Source: Rosellinia necatrix
Taxonomy: Eukaryota > Ascomycota > Sordariomycetes > Xylariales > Xylariaceae
Length of the DNA: 64,000 nt
Assembly: GCA_021209875.1 (NCBI GenBank)
Contig: JAGYVD010000005.1
Location: 1,674,001-1,738,000 of the forward strand
Direction: 5' to 3'
Below the pieces are notes generated by a model. That model searched no databases and had not been told where the DNA came from. It was given only the letters and a program-made list of their open reading frames with translations. This document shows positions 1 through 11,533 of this stretch, in pieces; within the stretch, counting starts at the first letter, position 1, and each line of letters begins with the position of its first letter. The translations under genes and the position numbers were made by a program.

Positions 1-2
1 GC

Positions 3-608
3 CCGCCTAGAGATGATATCTCTCCTCAGACCTTGCTTCTCTGGCATATGACAACTATTAAATTGCAAGCACCCCCAGACCTCTGGGAGCTGCAGGGGCG
101 CTACTATAAATTCCGTGCGGCCAGTATGCCTCACAAACAGGGGGCGCAGGCCTCCCTGCGATCCTGGCAAACATCAAGGACGGCTCGCGTGGCAGTATGG
201 CACAGCGCACAGATAGCCCGGATAGTATCCAAGGAGTTCGCGCTGGGGAGCTCGAGCACTCGGTTCTGTCTCAACCCTCTCCTCATCCCCGCGCTCCTTA
301 TGAGCGCGGCCATCGTCTGTGGATATGCATACCATGTGCGCGGATGCCCCGTCTGTATGGGGACGGCCCCCGTGGACCTTGTCCATATTTTCGGCGCGCC
401 CGACGACTGCGATCGATTAACCCGGTGGTTGGAGAACGGGGAAGGTCTCCTGGCCAACTGGGGGGTTGATGTCTTCACCGGCTTCCCCCTCTGCCGGTGC
501 GCCATAGTCTTGCTTTACGAATGGTTCCACGAGCTGCTGTCTTATGACCAGAAGGCAGACGAGGCTCTGGAAATACTTCTTAATGAGCTAAGGGCCGGTG
601 TGTGGTGA
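3..608 (+). CDS. C-terminal part of a fungal-specific transcription factor-like protein (5' end outside window)
   Basis: The reading frame is open from the left edge to a TGA at 606-608, so this is the 3' end of a gene whose start lies outside the window. The visible part is about 200 residues. It contains a stretch (SWQTSRTARVAVWHSAQI, then a hydrophobic LNPLLIPALLMSAAIV segment) resembling the C-terminal region of fungal-specific Zn-cluster or C2H2 transcription factors, where a Trp-His-Ser-Ala-Gln block precedes a hydrophobic helix. No DNA-binding domain is visible; it would lie upstream. It ends with an acidic helix-like tail (DEALEILLNELRAG). Assignment rests on remembered family pattern only and could be wrong; a plain hypothetical protein is the alternative. 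The following gene is on the other strand and convergent. Confidence 0.5.
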   Translation, partial: PPRDDISPQTLLLWHMTTIKLQAPPDLWELQGRYYKFRAASMPHKQGAQASLRSWQTSRTARVAVWHSAQIARIVSKEFALGSSSTRFCLNPLLIPALLMSAAIVCGYAYHVRGCPVCMGTAPVDLVHIFGAPDDCDRLTRWLENGEGLLANWGVDVFTGFPLCRCAIVLLYEWFHELLSYDQKADEALEILLNELRAGVW

Positions 609-1508
609 TGGCTTGTCTGGGCAAGGCCCGAGCACGTATACCACCAGACCCTCATGACGCGTATAGGTTGAACATATCAACTTTTGGTGCCCTAACAACC
701 CCTTTTTACTTGATCTCGAGTATCGTTGTTTAAGTCGTCGAAATGCAAATTCATGATAGACAACACACCTTAAAGAGATGGTGTGGATCGAGTGAGGCGT
801 ATGAGACTAGGGGGGGGGGGAAGGATGACGACTGTGAAGACAAAATTACTGCTCAAGCCTTGAAAGGAAAACAACTTTAGCTACTATAATTATACTGGAT
901 GATAGGTAGGTTTTAATACTATTTTCCAAACCAGACCTCGGGGTGTTGAGATACTATGGTAGTATCAGAATACGACGTGGACGGCAGAATATTCAGATGC
1001 CAAAAACGTCTCTTGATAGAGCAGTTGGGACAACGTTCAAACATCATCATACCCTAGAGTGATAGCTTTTTGGATTTGTTATATTGATGTGCTGCTTTGG
1101 TCTCCGTATAACCATCCCCCCAGAACGGGAGGCCCGATACGGAACAGCTTGCTGGGACAACACTTTAAGAGGCAGACAGGGGGTCACTATTAGATGACAA
1201 CGGTATTGTCCCCATGAAATGGTATCAAATATAACTGGTCGAATACGCAATTTATATAACAAGACTGAGCCCGGGCTCGGGAGCGCATTGGAACAAGGAT
1301 CCTCCTACAATTATCCAGCCTATGTACAGCCATCAGGCAAAATCCATACACAACATGTAGCACGCGTGTCTCGTCAAAACAAAAGGACTTCTATCGTCCA
1401 TAACATGTTGAAATCAAAGGGGAATCGCTGCATCTCTCTAAACACCTCGCAATGTTTCTATCCACTGCGAAAAACAGCCGGTACGCCCGCAACATAAGGT
1501 GTATCCAT
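609..1508. other. intergenic, convergent 3' ends
   Basis: This lies between the end of the partial gene and the 3' end of the GH72 gene, so it should hold two 3' UTRs. It is AT-richer than the flanking coding DNA and contains a G10 run near 810. I see no convincing coding frame. Confidence 0.6.
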
Positions 1509-3016
1509 TTAAACCAGAGTGAACCCAATCGCGAACGAAGTAGCGACTATTGCCGGGATGGCAAACAGGGCTGCCGAAATGGAGCCCAGGGGCGCCAACC
1601 GGGGACCAGCATTATCGCTGGTCTCGGAGCTGCCACTGCCGGTCTCGGTGTTGGTAGGGCTGGCATTGTTGTACTCGCCATCGGCCAGAGGCTTGACGGC
1701 AAGGCCTGATAGCTTGGTGCCGTCAACATCGCTGACAGCTTGACTGACTGCCCAGTCGCTGATGTCAATGATCTTGCCGTTGACCTTCTTGCCAATGCCG
1801 TTGTCGATTAGTTTCTGAACACCAGGAGGGGGAACGGGCAATGTGAAGTTGTTGTTGAAGCCATCCTCCTTGATGAGACTTTCTGAGCACTGAGGAGGCG
1901 TGATAGACTTGCCAACAGCCTTGACGGATTGCACTGCCTTGAAGTCGAGCTTGGCGTATTGATTCTGCAGGGTGCGGAAATCGGAGAGTAAATCGACGGT
2001 GTCATCCTTGTTGACCTGGACAAGCCCGTAGTTGTTGTCCTCCTGAGACCACTCATAGACTATACCACCAGAAAACACACCAGTCATTTCGGAGCCATAG
2101 ATAGTACCAATCTCGGTAAAGATACGCGGCGAGGGCGTGTTGCAGCCGAACTCGGAGTAGAAAACGGGAACGGAAGTGCTCGTGAAGAGCGCAACGAGCT
2201 TATCGTACGACGAATCTTTGAAGTTGCTGTTACCGCACCAGGAGTAACTGTTTAGAGCGAAGAGGTCGGCGCGGGACATGTCATTGTCATCTCCGTCAAT
2301 AGCACACTGGAAGTAGTTCCAGCTGTCCTCCAGGACCTCACGGACATCGGCAGCTGAGTAACCAACCGGGATCTCACGGTCAGCGTGGTTTTTGATGTAA
2401 TTCTTCAGGTCACGAGTGATAGCACGGATGTAAGGGGGCGCATGAGCACCCGTCTTGACAGCATCGATAACTTCGTTTCCAGAGAAGAACGCAAGCAGGT
2501 TAGGGTAGCCTTTGAAGTTCTCAACAATGGCGAATGTTCGGTTGACATAAGCCTCATAGTACGAGGTCCACGGCTCGAGGCTGTTGAGGGATTCGCCGAC
2601 CAGGGGCGAATTGACATCGATAACCATGTACATGCCAGCCTATCGGAACAAGGATTAGCGTCCATCACTGAGACTTGCGACGAGTTTCAACTCTGGCCAA
2701 GACTCACAGCGTTAAAGATGCTTGCACACTCGTCATGGTTTAGGTTGGGGTCCAAGTTGTATACTCGGATTGTGTTGATACCCAGCATCTGCATGAGAGC
2801 GGCGTCACGGCGACAGATGTCACCATTAGACAAGGGATCTTTGCCGTGGGTGGGATCGTAGCCGGCGCTGCCGCCAATCTGGTATGCAACACCAACGATT
2901 TGGAAAGCATCGCCTGTGGTCGGGTTGACGAACTGTGAACCATGGACTTCGAGCGAGGGCAGGGCGGCCACAGACGCGGCAGCACCCAGCGCAGCGAGGG
3001 CGGCGCGGGTGAACAT
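1509..3016 (-). CDS. gel1: GPI-anchored 1,3-beta-glucanosyltransferase, GH72 family (Gel/Gas type)
   Basis: Two exons, 3016-2708 and 2639-1509, are joined over a GTGAGT...GATAG intron and give 479 aa. The enzyme cuts beta-1,3-glucan and transfers the new reducing end to another chain, elongating wall glucan at the outer face of the plasma membrane. Visible features are an N-terminal signal peptide (MFTRAALAALGAAASVAALP), the GH72 acid/base motif SGNEV with Glu near residue 159 and the nucleophile motif YSEFGC with Glu near 266. The C-terminus has a Ser/Gly/Asn-rich spacer and a hydrophobic tail typical of GPI anchoring. The Cys-rich C-terminal CBM43/X8 module of Gas1-like members is absent, so this is the short Gel1-like subclass. 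The symbol denotes the family, not a proven ortholog of one paralog. Confidence 0.93.
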
Positions 3017-5011
3017 TTTGGTAGTAGGATTCGCGAGTTGCAGGTTGTTGAGAGAAGCGAAGCAAGGGATGGATAGTTAATGGTCTTGACTCAATGCTAG
3101 ATGCGTATTATGTCGGGTGCAAAGCGTCAGAAGAGAACGACGTGAAATGCCAATTGGCAGAATTGGCAGGAAAAAAAACAGTCGAGAAGGAGTGATTGAC
3201 TGTGGGCGGGAAGGACGGACAAAAGCGCAACACAAATCTCGAAACAACACAGGAGAACGAGTGTCACGAAATGTCTGGAGCGAATGGAGTTATAATGAAT
3301 GACCCCAGAGCGTTGCTGAGTAGAGGCAAGGGGGGGGGTGCCAAAGAGTAGCCAGCCAAAGAGCGTTGACGATGGCTTGGCGACTTAGTTGTATAACCCG
3401 AGCTCTGGCCTGGGCCGAAATCTGGATAGGGACATGGGGACGGGCAGGGACTGCCTGCAGGACTTGCTCACTACTCTGGAAACAGCAATGTTGACCAGAC
3501 ACATTGCGACAAATCGTTGACCATTGTTTCCCTCTAACCTGCCCAAGCAGGAAGAAACACACAGTGCTAATTAGTACCACCGATCTATTCATTACCTGTA
3601 AATGAAATATGTGGACTTCTCTTTTTTTTGTCTGCTCGAAGCTTGCACCAATAATACCGGTCCGATATGGGGTAGTGGTGGGGGAGGAGCCTGCCTGACC
3701 AACCAGCTTTCAGGCCCCCCCTTCTCGAAATCATCTCCTTTCTTCCTTTCTGAGGCACGCTAGACGCTGTAGAGGGAGGCGTTACCTTGGTCAACTGCTG
3801 CTCTTCATTAACCACCAATTAGATAGTTCCACAGCTTCAGCTGGCCAACGCTGCTCAGGTAGGTATCAAACATAGTGCTACCTACTGGTGCGTGCCTCCT
3901 AGATAAGTACATCCATAGTAGGAGGTAGGACCTTCCTGGGTATTTATCATATCATCAAACACATATACCCACGACCACCGCACCATCTGTCTTTTCTGAC
4001 AATACCAAGTACATTGGCCTTTGTCTCAGCTCAATTAACTTGGACAAAATGCTCAAACGCGACGCCCAAACGCGATGCCCAAACGCGATACCCACGATAC
4101 CCACTGGACTAATCCCTCACAGCATGATGAGGCCTGGCGGTGGCCAGAAGGTGATACGAGGGGGAAAAAATAGTTATAGCTTACTATCTCACTGTCTATC
4201 CCAAAGAGGGAGGTAATCCGTGAGTTGAGTCCTGTTGGTTAGCCAAATCTGTAAGGCCGCCCACATATATACCGAGCGCTCGCTCGTATAACCACCATCC
4301 GTGGCTAGCCCTGTGAGCAAATAGCGCCCTTTGTCACGAGCTGGCGCTCTAGTGCAGGTCATAATAGCAGTGCATCGGATGGGGCGACACAATCACGACA
4401 TCCAGGATTACCAGACACGAGGAGGGGCAGCTTTGTTATGCGCCTTAGAAAAAATATCCGAGTGAAGAACGGACGACGTCACTGGCTGGCTTCCGGCCAT
4501 GATGAAACACAACCGTTTTCGCCGCGCACCGGCCAGCAGCGAAGCCTTTGTGGAATCAATCCCTGGTTTTCCCTTGGCCCCCTGAAATTCGCCAATAGAT
4601 TGCCGAGCACTAGTAAACCGGGGGATGGCAAGAGGAAAGCGCTAACGATTAGGGCGCTTGTCAATGAACCCGAATCTTTACTCTAGCGTAGGTACCTTGC
4701 ACCTACATACATACAGAGCTGGACAATGCCTAGGTAGGTAGGTACCTGTTACGGGCTGTTGCTACAGGTGCTGCTGCGGACCCAGGCACCAGCCTTAGAC
4801 AATGTGGCTTACCAACGATTGAGTGTCTCGGCCTTGTGGCTAGTGTGACTCAGATGGCAGGTTAGAATTATTCTGTGTTTCTGTGTAGCATCCCACCATC
4901 CATCCCACCTCGCCTTGGGCGCAAACTCTAAAAGTAAAACGGACACAAAATATACTACTAGCGAGGGAGAGTGGTCGGTCGCCGCCAAATCATTCGTAGC
5001 CCCATTCATCT
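3017..5011. promoter_or_regulatory. divergent upstream region of the glucanosyltransferase and guanylate kinase genes
   Basis: Two kilobases without a supportable gene lie between two divergent starts and presumably hold both promoters. It has a G9 run near 3330, short direct repeats of a CAAACGCGA element near 4055-4090, and a TAGGTAGGTAGGTACC run near 4732-4747. Short ORFs here lack family features. Confidence 0.5.
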
Positions 5012-6099
5012 ATGCGCTCCTCCCTGCGTCGCCTCATCCCCAGCTCCCAACCCTTCGCCCAGATCTCGACCTATCGTAGCCTCCGCCGATTCGGAAGCAC
5101 CACCACCATGGCGCCCAGTACGTGCACGTTTCCCCTTGTCTTAGTCTCCCGCCCTGCATGTTACGGGGCGCAAAGCAGCACCTGAGAGCCAGCCGACGCC
5201 GTCTTGGCGGGTGCGAACGCGAAACACGGAAACAGGCCGATTAGCTAACCTCTTTTTTCCGCTTTCCCCCGCGCTCCAGCGCTTCCGACCGACCGCCGAC
5301 CGCTCGTCATCTCCGGCCCCTCCGGCGTGGGCAAGGGCACGCTGATCCGGCGCTTGTTCGACTCGCACCCGGACACCTTCACGCTGTCCGTGTCGCACAC
5401 CACGCGCGGGCCGCGCCCCGGCGAGGCGCACGGCGTCGATTACTTCTACGTCCAGGTGGACGAGTTCGAGGCGCTGATCGCCGCCGACGGCTTCGTCGAG
5501 CACGCCCAGTTTGGCGGGCGTTACTACGGCACCAGCAAGGCCACGATCGAGGAGCAGACCGCCAAGGGCAAGGTCGTCGTGCTTGATATTGAGATGGAGG
5601 TACGTACCCCTTCCCCTAGAGGACAAGAATCGTCGATCCATCGTTACGCATCCTCTCCCGCACCACATTCGATCATTCGCGAAACCTCCAACATATACAC
5701 GGACGACATGGTATGACTATGAAGATGAAGATGGAGGAGCCGAAAAGAGCCACCATGCCCCCGCGCAACACCATGCCAAAAGCTACGAGACATAGGCCCG
5801 CTTCAGAGCTGAACGCGGCGGGATATATAGGCTAATGAACGCGCAAACAGGGAGTGAAGCAAATAAAGACGAGCAGCATAGATGCACGCTTCGTCTTCGT
5901 GAAACCACCACACTTCGAGGCACTGGAACAGCGGCTTCGAGGCCGCGGGACCGAGGACGAGAACTCGATGGCCAAGCGTCTAAACCAAGCCAGAAAGGAG
6001 CTCGAGTACGCCGATACGCCCGGCGTTCACGATAAAATCATCGTAAATGACAACCTCGACGCCGCGTACAAGGAGCTCGAGGATTACATCTATCAATAA
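5012..6099 (+). CDS. guk1: guanylate kinase, with alternative mitochondrial-type N-terminus
   Basis: Three exons, 5012-5117, 5280-5599 and 5851-6099, give 224 aa from the first ATG. An in-frame ATG at 5108 in a strong context (ACCACCATGG) gives 192 aa, the usual length for cytosolic guanylate kinase. The enzyme phosphorylates GMP to GDP with ATP. The P-loop GPSGVGKGT, the GMP-binding region (SHTTRGPRPGE, then DYFYV) and the lid-region RLRGRGTEDE are all present. The first intron is GTACGT...CCAG and lies directly after the MAP codons; the second is 251 nt. The 32 extra residues from the upstream ATG are Arg/Ser-rich with no acidic residue, like a mitochondrial presequence. Identity as guanylate kinase is firm; use of both starts is inference. 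Confidence 0.95.
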
Positions 6100-6875
6100 T
6101 CCTTGTGATATATGGTGGGCCTCGTGCCTGGCCGATCTCATAATAACAAGCAACGGTTTGTGAGAAGACCCCAGTAAAGTAGCTTAGTAGGGCCTATCGG
6201 TGTTGGATATGGACCCCCCCCGTATGACGAAATATCTAGAAATAGAGGTAGAGCAATGAAAATGGAGCAGCGATACGAGTAGATGGCGGTCATTTGCACT
6301 AGATTATACCCAAAATAGAAGGCCCCCGTTTGGCCATTACGAGGTAAACCTCACGTTAGCCTATACCGACATGGGCATCATAAGTCTCGTATTTTTTCTC
6401 CATTAGGTATCGAAACTGGCTCTAATTTAGAACACAGCGCAGGCTCAGTGCTTGGATTAATCTTTGTAGAAGATGAAGAGAGCTCTTGGGGGAATACTAA
6501 AAGAAAATAAGAAGGCCAGGCCATCGGAATGTACCGACACAAATACTACTTGCTCAACCACCAATTCACATACACATAACAAAGTTTCAGGCACTTCGAC
6601 AGGCCAACATCTCGGCCATGGTATCATACAGGGCTCCGTTCTTTAGCCCCAAGCGCCGTGTCGTACATTACCAGCAAAACGGGTTCTTGGCACCCGGTCG
6701 AAGTCCAACTATTTGGGTTCGCGGAGTAAGAACCCTGAAATTATTCTGCGCTCTGATCTTTTCCGTCTCATACAGTTGCAGATGAGCTATTGAATCCTAG
6801 CTGCCGTAGTCGGTAACCCTTCGTCAATATAGAAAGGCCGAGAACCGGGAGCAGACACGACACAGTTAATCCGGC
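6100..6875. other. intergenic, convergent 3' ends of guk1 and the septin gene
   Basis: About 780 nt hold the two 3' UTRs. I see no coding frame, no structured RNA that I recognise, and only short homopolymer tracts. Confidence 0.6.
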
Positions 6876-8081
6876 TTAGTAGCCGTTCATAGTCATGCGT
6901 TGAGAGCTTCTGCTCATCTCTCGGTCAGCAGCAGGGCTGATGGGCCTGCTCCCGTGGCCTTGAGCACTGCTTTCCTTTAGTGCCAGCAACTGCTTGGCAC
7001 GGAAGGTCTCGTAGTGGATTTGCGAAGTTGTTTCGATGAGGTCCTGAAGGTGCGTTCGGAGCAGGAAGTCGCGTAGATAGACGAATTCGCAATGAGTCTC
7101 GTCCTCAACATTAATGACACCCCATCGGTTTTGACGGCCACGGACCTGCTGGCCGTTGACAATAATTGACTTTTCGGAGCCTACAACGGCGAAAGGAACA
7201 AGGCTCTGCAAATTGGTTAGCAAGTCTAATCTACAAGGTCCGGGACCAAATCGGAACAAACCTTAATCTGGGTGTTGGTGGAGCGCTCCTCATCATCAAG
7301 CTCATCATTATCGTAAGGGTACATCTTGAGGTTGTGGAACGCAAATTCCTCCTTGATCCGTTCCTTGAAAGCTTGTCTTTCCTCAAGGGTCAACGAGTCA
7401 GCCTTGGCAATGACAGGTACGACATTGACAACATCAGACAGCTTCTTCAAGACAACAATATCAATGGGCTTGAGAGAGTGCCCCGAAGGCTGGATGAAGA
7501 AGAGGCAGCAATGGATACGAGTATCTTGAATATAGCGTTCTCGCTGTGCTGTGAGCTCCTTTCGCAGGTACGCGGAGTGCTGATCCTTGATATACTTGAC
7601 GATGGGGTCCCAGCAGCGGTCATTGTTGACGAGGTCGCCGTAGCCAGGTGTGTCGACGATGTTGAGTCGCAGACGGACACCATTCTCCTCGATGATGTGT
7701 GACACAGGGTGGATCTCGGTGGTAGTTCGGATCTGCTCATCGGGGAGCATACGTCCCTTGGAGTCGATGAGATGAGAGGCGAAGATGGTGTTGATCAGAG
7801 TCGACTTGCCCAGACCGGTTTGGCCTACACGAGATATCGGCGTTAGTCCAATGCGAGCAGCACAGCATAGCACAATACAAGAAGCAACGACACCATCGGT
7901 ACGTCGTTTCGTCAACACCACGGGAGTAGCAAAAAAAAAAAATATACAAAAACGCGAAACAAGACATACCAACACAAATGACATTGAACTGAAAACCTCT
8001 CTTCAGCAGCTTGCGCTCGATCTGGGCGGTGATGCTATCGAAACCAACATGGCTGTTGGGAAAGACAGTAGGTGTAGCCAT
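6876..8081 (-). CDS. cdc10: septin, Cdc10 class (AspD-like)
   Basis: Three exons, 8081-7970, 7824-7262 and 7205-6876, give 334 aa. Septins are GTP-binding proteins that assemble into hetero-oligomeric rods and filaments at septa, hyphal tips and branch points. The N-terminus (VGFDSITAQIERKLLKRGFQFN) precedes the G1 motif GQTGLGKST, which is interrupted by intron 1. G3 DTPGYGD and G4 AKAD follow, then the septin-unique element (WGVINVEDETHCEF, FLLRTHLQDLIETT). The protein ends soon after with a Ser-rich tail and no long C-terminal coiled coil, which separates Cdc10-type septins from the Cdc3/11/12 types. It is divergent from the bL32m gene. Confidence 0.95.
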
Positions 8082-8880
8082 TGCTCCGGTTCGTCGTTGA
8101 TGAGGGCGTCCCGAATAACAATGGGCAAGTATCGGTGCTAGTTCCTGTTCCAAAAAGGAGCCGACGTGGCAATTGGAGGAACGGGCAGTGACACGAAGGT
8201 ACGAGGGCCGATGGAGGAGAAGTCGGATTAAATGCAGGATATTGACGTTGCCGTCGACGGAAGAGGTGTTGTTGGGGGGTTTGATTGGGAAATTTACCGT
8301 GAAGGGGGATGTCCGTGTTTGCAACTCCCTACAACAAATGGTGACTTGACTTCTTCCTGCCAGAGTATAATTTCCGCCCAGAAGGTGCAAGTGGCCCTGG
8401 AGAGGATAAGTGCCATTGGGGCAGAAAGGGGAAAGGGGGTCCAACTGTGCCATGCTGACGCGTTCTGATTGGCCCCAGAGCTCTGTCTTTGCATCGGATG
8501 GGGCTAGACCAGGCGTCCGGGGCTCCCATTTGCTGGCTCTCTTTCTGCAAGGCCTTGAAGCACTTGCAGCATTGAAGGCCCGAGCTTCTGTCGATTTTTG
8601 AACTTCTCGAAATCCACCACCGCCACCACCACCAGCAGCACCAGCAGTAGCACCAGCACCACCACCAGCAGAAGTAGTCTTATACGGCCAACGACGGACT
8701 CACTGCTTGCTGCACAACGGCTCTTCCCCCACGACCGTCACATTCTCTGTCTCGTTTCATTGATATACCCGACTTGTTTAGGATAGGCGCATTCAATTGC
8801 CGCCATCCTGGCCTCAAACCCGCCGCAGAACTGCAGAACCGTAGAACCGCACACCCGAGATTCTATCGCACATAGTCACG
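8082..8880. promoter_or_regulatory. shared divergent promoter region, septin / bL32m
   Basis: About 800 bp separate two start codons on opposite strands, so both promoters must lie here. A trinucleotide-rich stretch of CAC/CAG units lies around 8616-8675, in the likely 5' UTR of the bL32m gene. No specific operator could be assigned. Confidence 0.6.
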
Positions 8881-9348
8881 ATGGCCGCCATGCAGCAGTT
8901 ACGAATAGCCTCTGCTTTCTCCAGTCTTTTCCCGCGACTTTCTTCGCCGGCATTTGGCACTTACTCCAAATATACGCTCCTCTCATATCAGCAATTGCGA
9001 CAATCCCCATTTCCGTTGATCCCCGCTCTCGCCATTGCCATTCCTGCTGCCATCTCCAATATCCCATCATTACTTGGCGACATTTGGGAAGGGATACTTA
9101 GGGCTGTTCCTAAGAAGAAGACATCACATATGAAGAAGAGGCATAGACAGATGGCGGGCAAGGGCTTAAAAGATGTCACAAATCTCAACAAGTGCCCAGC
9201 ATGTGGGGGCACCAAGAAGATGCACACATTATGTCCCACATGCACAGCCCGTGAGTAAAAATCATTGTCTGTCTGTTGCCGCCTTACTAGACTAACGTTA
9301 TAACTAGGAATATCAGGGATGCTCAGTAAAACCACGAAGACAGGGTGA
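8881..9348 (+). CDS. mrpl32: mitochondrial large-subunit ribosomal protein bL32m
   Basis: Two exons, 8881-9250 and 9308-9348, give 136 aa. The first exon ends inside an Arg codon (C|GTGAGT) and the second adds a 13-residue tail to a TGA. The mature domain begins around the PKKKTSHMKKRHRQMAGK motif typical of L32, where basic residues contact rRNA. A zinc-ribbon of two CPxC pairs follows (CPAC and CPTC). The first roughly 75 residues are a long presequence with hydrophobic and basic patches, consistent with mitochondrial import; in yeast the presequence of the orthologue is cleaved by the m-AAA protease. Length matches fungal homologs. Confidence 0.9.
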
Positions 9349-9812
9349 GCATGGTCTGGGTTATCTTTCTAAGTGCATGCATACATGAATGAAACGGCGT
9401 TGGGTATGAATATAAGATTGATGTCCCGACGGTCGGTCAGGGCATTGTAAAATACTGTAAACAAAAGAATATACCGAATCAATGTATATTGAAGCAGGTT
9501 TTAAAAGGGGACTATCGCAATGCTAGGCGCTTAATAGCGAATTTTTACGACCAAGAGACATGATCATAGCTTGAGAGCAATCCATGCGACATGATGCAAC
9601 CAATACGAGGTACTCATTTGGTGCGAATACCTACCCAACACCCAAGGTTACCTATCAGGCTAAGTACATTAGCTACTAGGTACATTAGGCACCTCAGCTG
9701 CCAGTAATAGTAACCCCCACCAAAGCTATCAATCATTCTTGCCTGCTCAATCGCATCAACCTCTCAGCATCCCACATTATATCTTCACGACCACACAGAT
9801 GGATCGGTAACC
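9349..9812. promoter_or_regulatory. intergenic between bL32m and ski8
   Basis: Both genes run left to right, so this holds the bL32m 3' UTR and the ski8 promoter. It contains several TAGGTA/ACCTAC tetranucleotide elements near 9620-9695. No gene seen. Confidence 0.5.
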
Positions 9813-11160
9813 ATGGTATGGCCCTCACTTACCACGCGCACAAATCATAGCCGCCGCTGTCCCTTGGTACTCGCGGCCGTCACTGATACTTGCAAATTGT
9901 AGTCCAAGCAATATCTAACCACGCATACCGTGGATAATGGTATGGACATCCACCCAGTTTTATAGGTTGCTGGCTTGCTTGCACATTTCACTTCGTGCCT
10001 CCTCTGCGCTTCCTCCACGCTTCTTCCGCCCATCCCCCCCCCCCTTATCAATCCCCCCCCTACCACGCGTAGGGCCCATGCCAGACACCACGAGATACCA
10101 TGAGAATCCAGACATGAAACTAGGACGGACTGACATTTTAAAGCCCACATAACCGACATCTTTTCTCTTGCTGCGACTCCCTCTTCCATCCTGTCCGCCA
10201 GTGGCTCCTCAACAATACACATACATGCGACACATCAGCTCTCTTCTGCACCCACCCAATCCCTTTCTGGTGTACACAAGCTCGGATGCCACCACCTCGC
10301 CACCTCGCGCAACGGCCAGATTGCGGCGTCCGTCGGCTTCGGTGGTGAGGTCAAGATATGGAAGGTCTCGGAGTCAGGCGAATGGGCGTCGTTCGGCGAA
10401 ATCGATGCGACCAAAAAGCCAGAGCATGGTAAAGGCGGCGCCGGCGAACTTTGGGCTATTGCGCTAAGTGAGGACGGCCAGTACTTGGCCTCGACGACGT
10501 ATGATGGACGCATCAATGTGTGGGACCTCCTCGGCGATCGTGGAGTGACACTCCGCGAGTATGAGACCAGCAGCGCAGGCCCTGGCAGTTTTGGTTTGTG
10601 CGTCGATATGAGTAGGAATGGAAAGTACACAGCCAGCGGCCACCAGAGCGGTGCGGTCTACGTGTTCAACAACGATACGGGACGCTTACAATACTCCCTA
10701 CCTGGTATGGCCTTCCTGTCCCATTTTCACGTCAGATTGATTGCAAAAGAAATTGGTGCGTGACGTAGCAAACATACTAACTAAAAACATAGGGCTAGTT
10801 AAGCCTGTCCGCGCTGTCGCGTTTTCTCCTGCCGGCACACGATTGGCCGCCGCCGGGGACTCAGGTATTATCGCCATTTACGACACGAAGCACGGTGAGC
10901 ATGTGGGTAACCTGACGGGTCATAACGCGTGGATTATGTCCCTCGACTGGAGTGATACGGGAGAATACTTGCTCAGCGGTTCCTTTGACGGCAAAGCGAA
11001 GGTGTGGTCTGTCGAGAGATCGGCTTGTGTGGCTACCCATAGCGAGACGGATAAAGCGCTCTGGGCTGTACGCTGGCTTCCTAAAACTGTACGAAACGAG
11101 ATGTTTTGCACTGCCGGTGCTAATCGGAGTCTGACGTTCTACCGAGAAGCTACAGGCTAG
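9813..11160 (+). CDS. ski8: WD40 protein Ski8 (Ski complex / meiotic recombination factor)
   Basis: Four coding exons, 9813-9815, 9903-9939, 10144-10704 and 10793-11160, give 322 aa in continuous phase. Exon 1 contributes only the ATG, followed at once by GTATGG. Exon 2 then supplies SKQYLTTHTVDN, the Ski8-type N-terminus, and exon 3 continues AHITDIFSLAATP. WD40 blades are visible (GGEVKIWKV, YDGRINVWDL, SGAVYVFNNDTG, DSGIIAIYDT, SFDGKAKVWSV, NRSLTFYRE). Ski8 is a seven-blade propeller that holds Ski3 and the helicase Ski2 in the Ski complex, feeding mRNA to the cytoplasmic exosome; in some fungi it also aids Spo11 in meiosis. Intron 2 uses an AAAG acceptor. Without the two tiny exons no in-frame ATG precedes the conserved region. 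Confidence 0.9.
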
Positions 11161-11447
11161 ATGACGAGGGCACACAAACCAAGGAACAACAGGGCAGGCT
11201 ACAATCATGCCAGGGTGTGGCTTTCAGTAGCTTCGCGGTGCATATTTGTATTGGCGTTATGAGCGAGGAATATGGGAAAAGGGTGTTTACATTTGCAGGG
11301 GATAAGTTGGCCTCAAGGCATAGCATTATCTACCAACGACCGCGGGGGGTCCGCATGAGCTGTGTAGTCCATGACCAAAAATACAACATCCGTATTAAAA
11401 AACATCTAATGTCTATAAGAGCCGGTGTTTCTCCTCTGCTAAGTTTA

Positions 11448-11451
11448 GGTG

Positions 11452-11517
<66 letters not shown>

Positions 11518-11533
11518 TTTGTGTGTGTATTCG
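11448..11533. repeat. (TA)n(TG)n dinucleotide microsatellite
   Basis: A short TA run is followed by about 25 TG units with a few interruptions at the right end. It lies about 290 nt past the ski8 stop codon. Long alternating purine-pyrimidine tracts of this kind can adopt Z-DNA. Confidence 0.9.

Noticed and set aside
7166..7702. 178-codon plus-strand ORF
   Set aside because: Antisense to the septin exons, which carry clear GTPase motifs.
9937..10152. ORF starting MVWTSTQFY as the ski8 start
   Set aside because: It is out of frame with the WD40 region and lies within intron 2; the SKQYLTTHTV exon at 9903-9939 gives the conserved N-terminus in phase.
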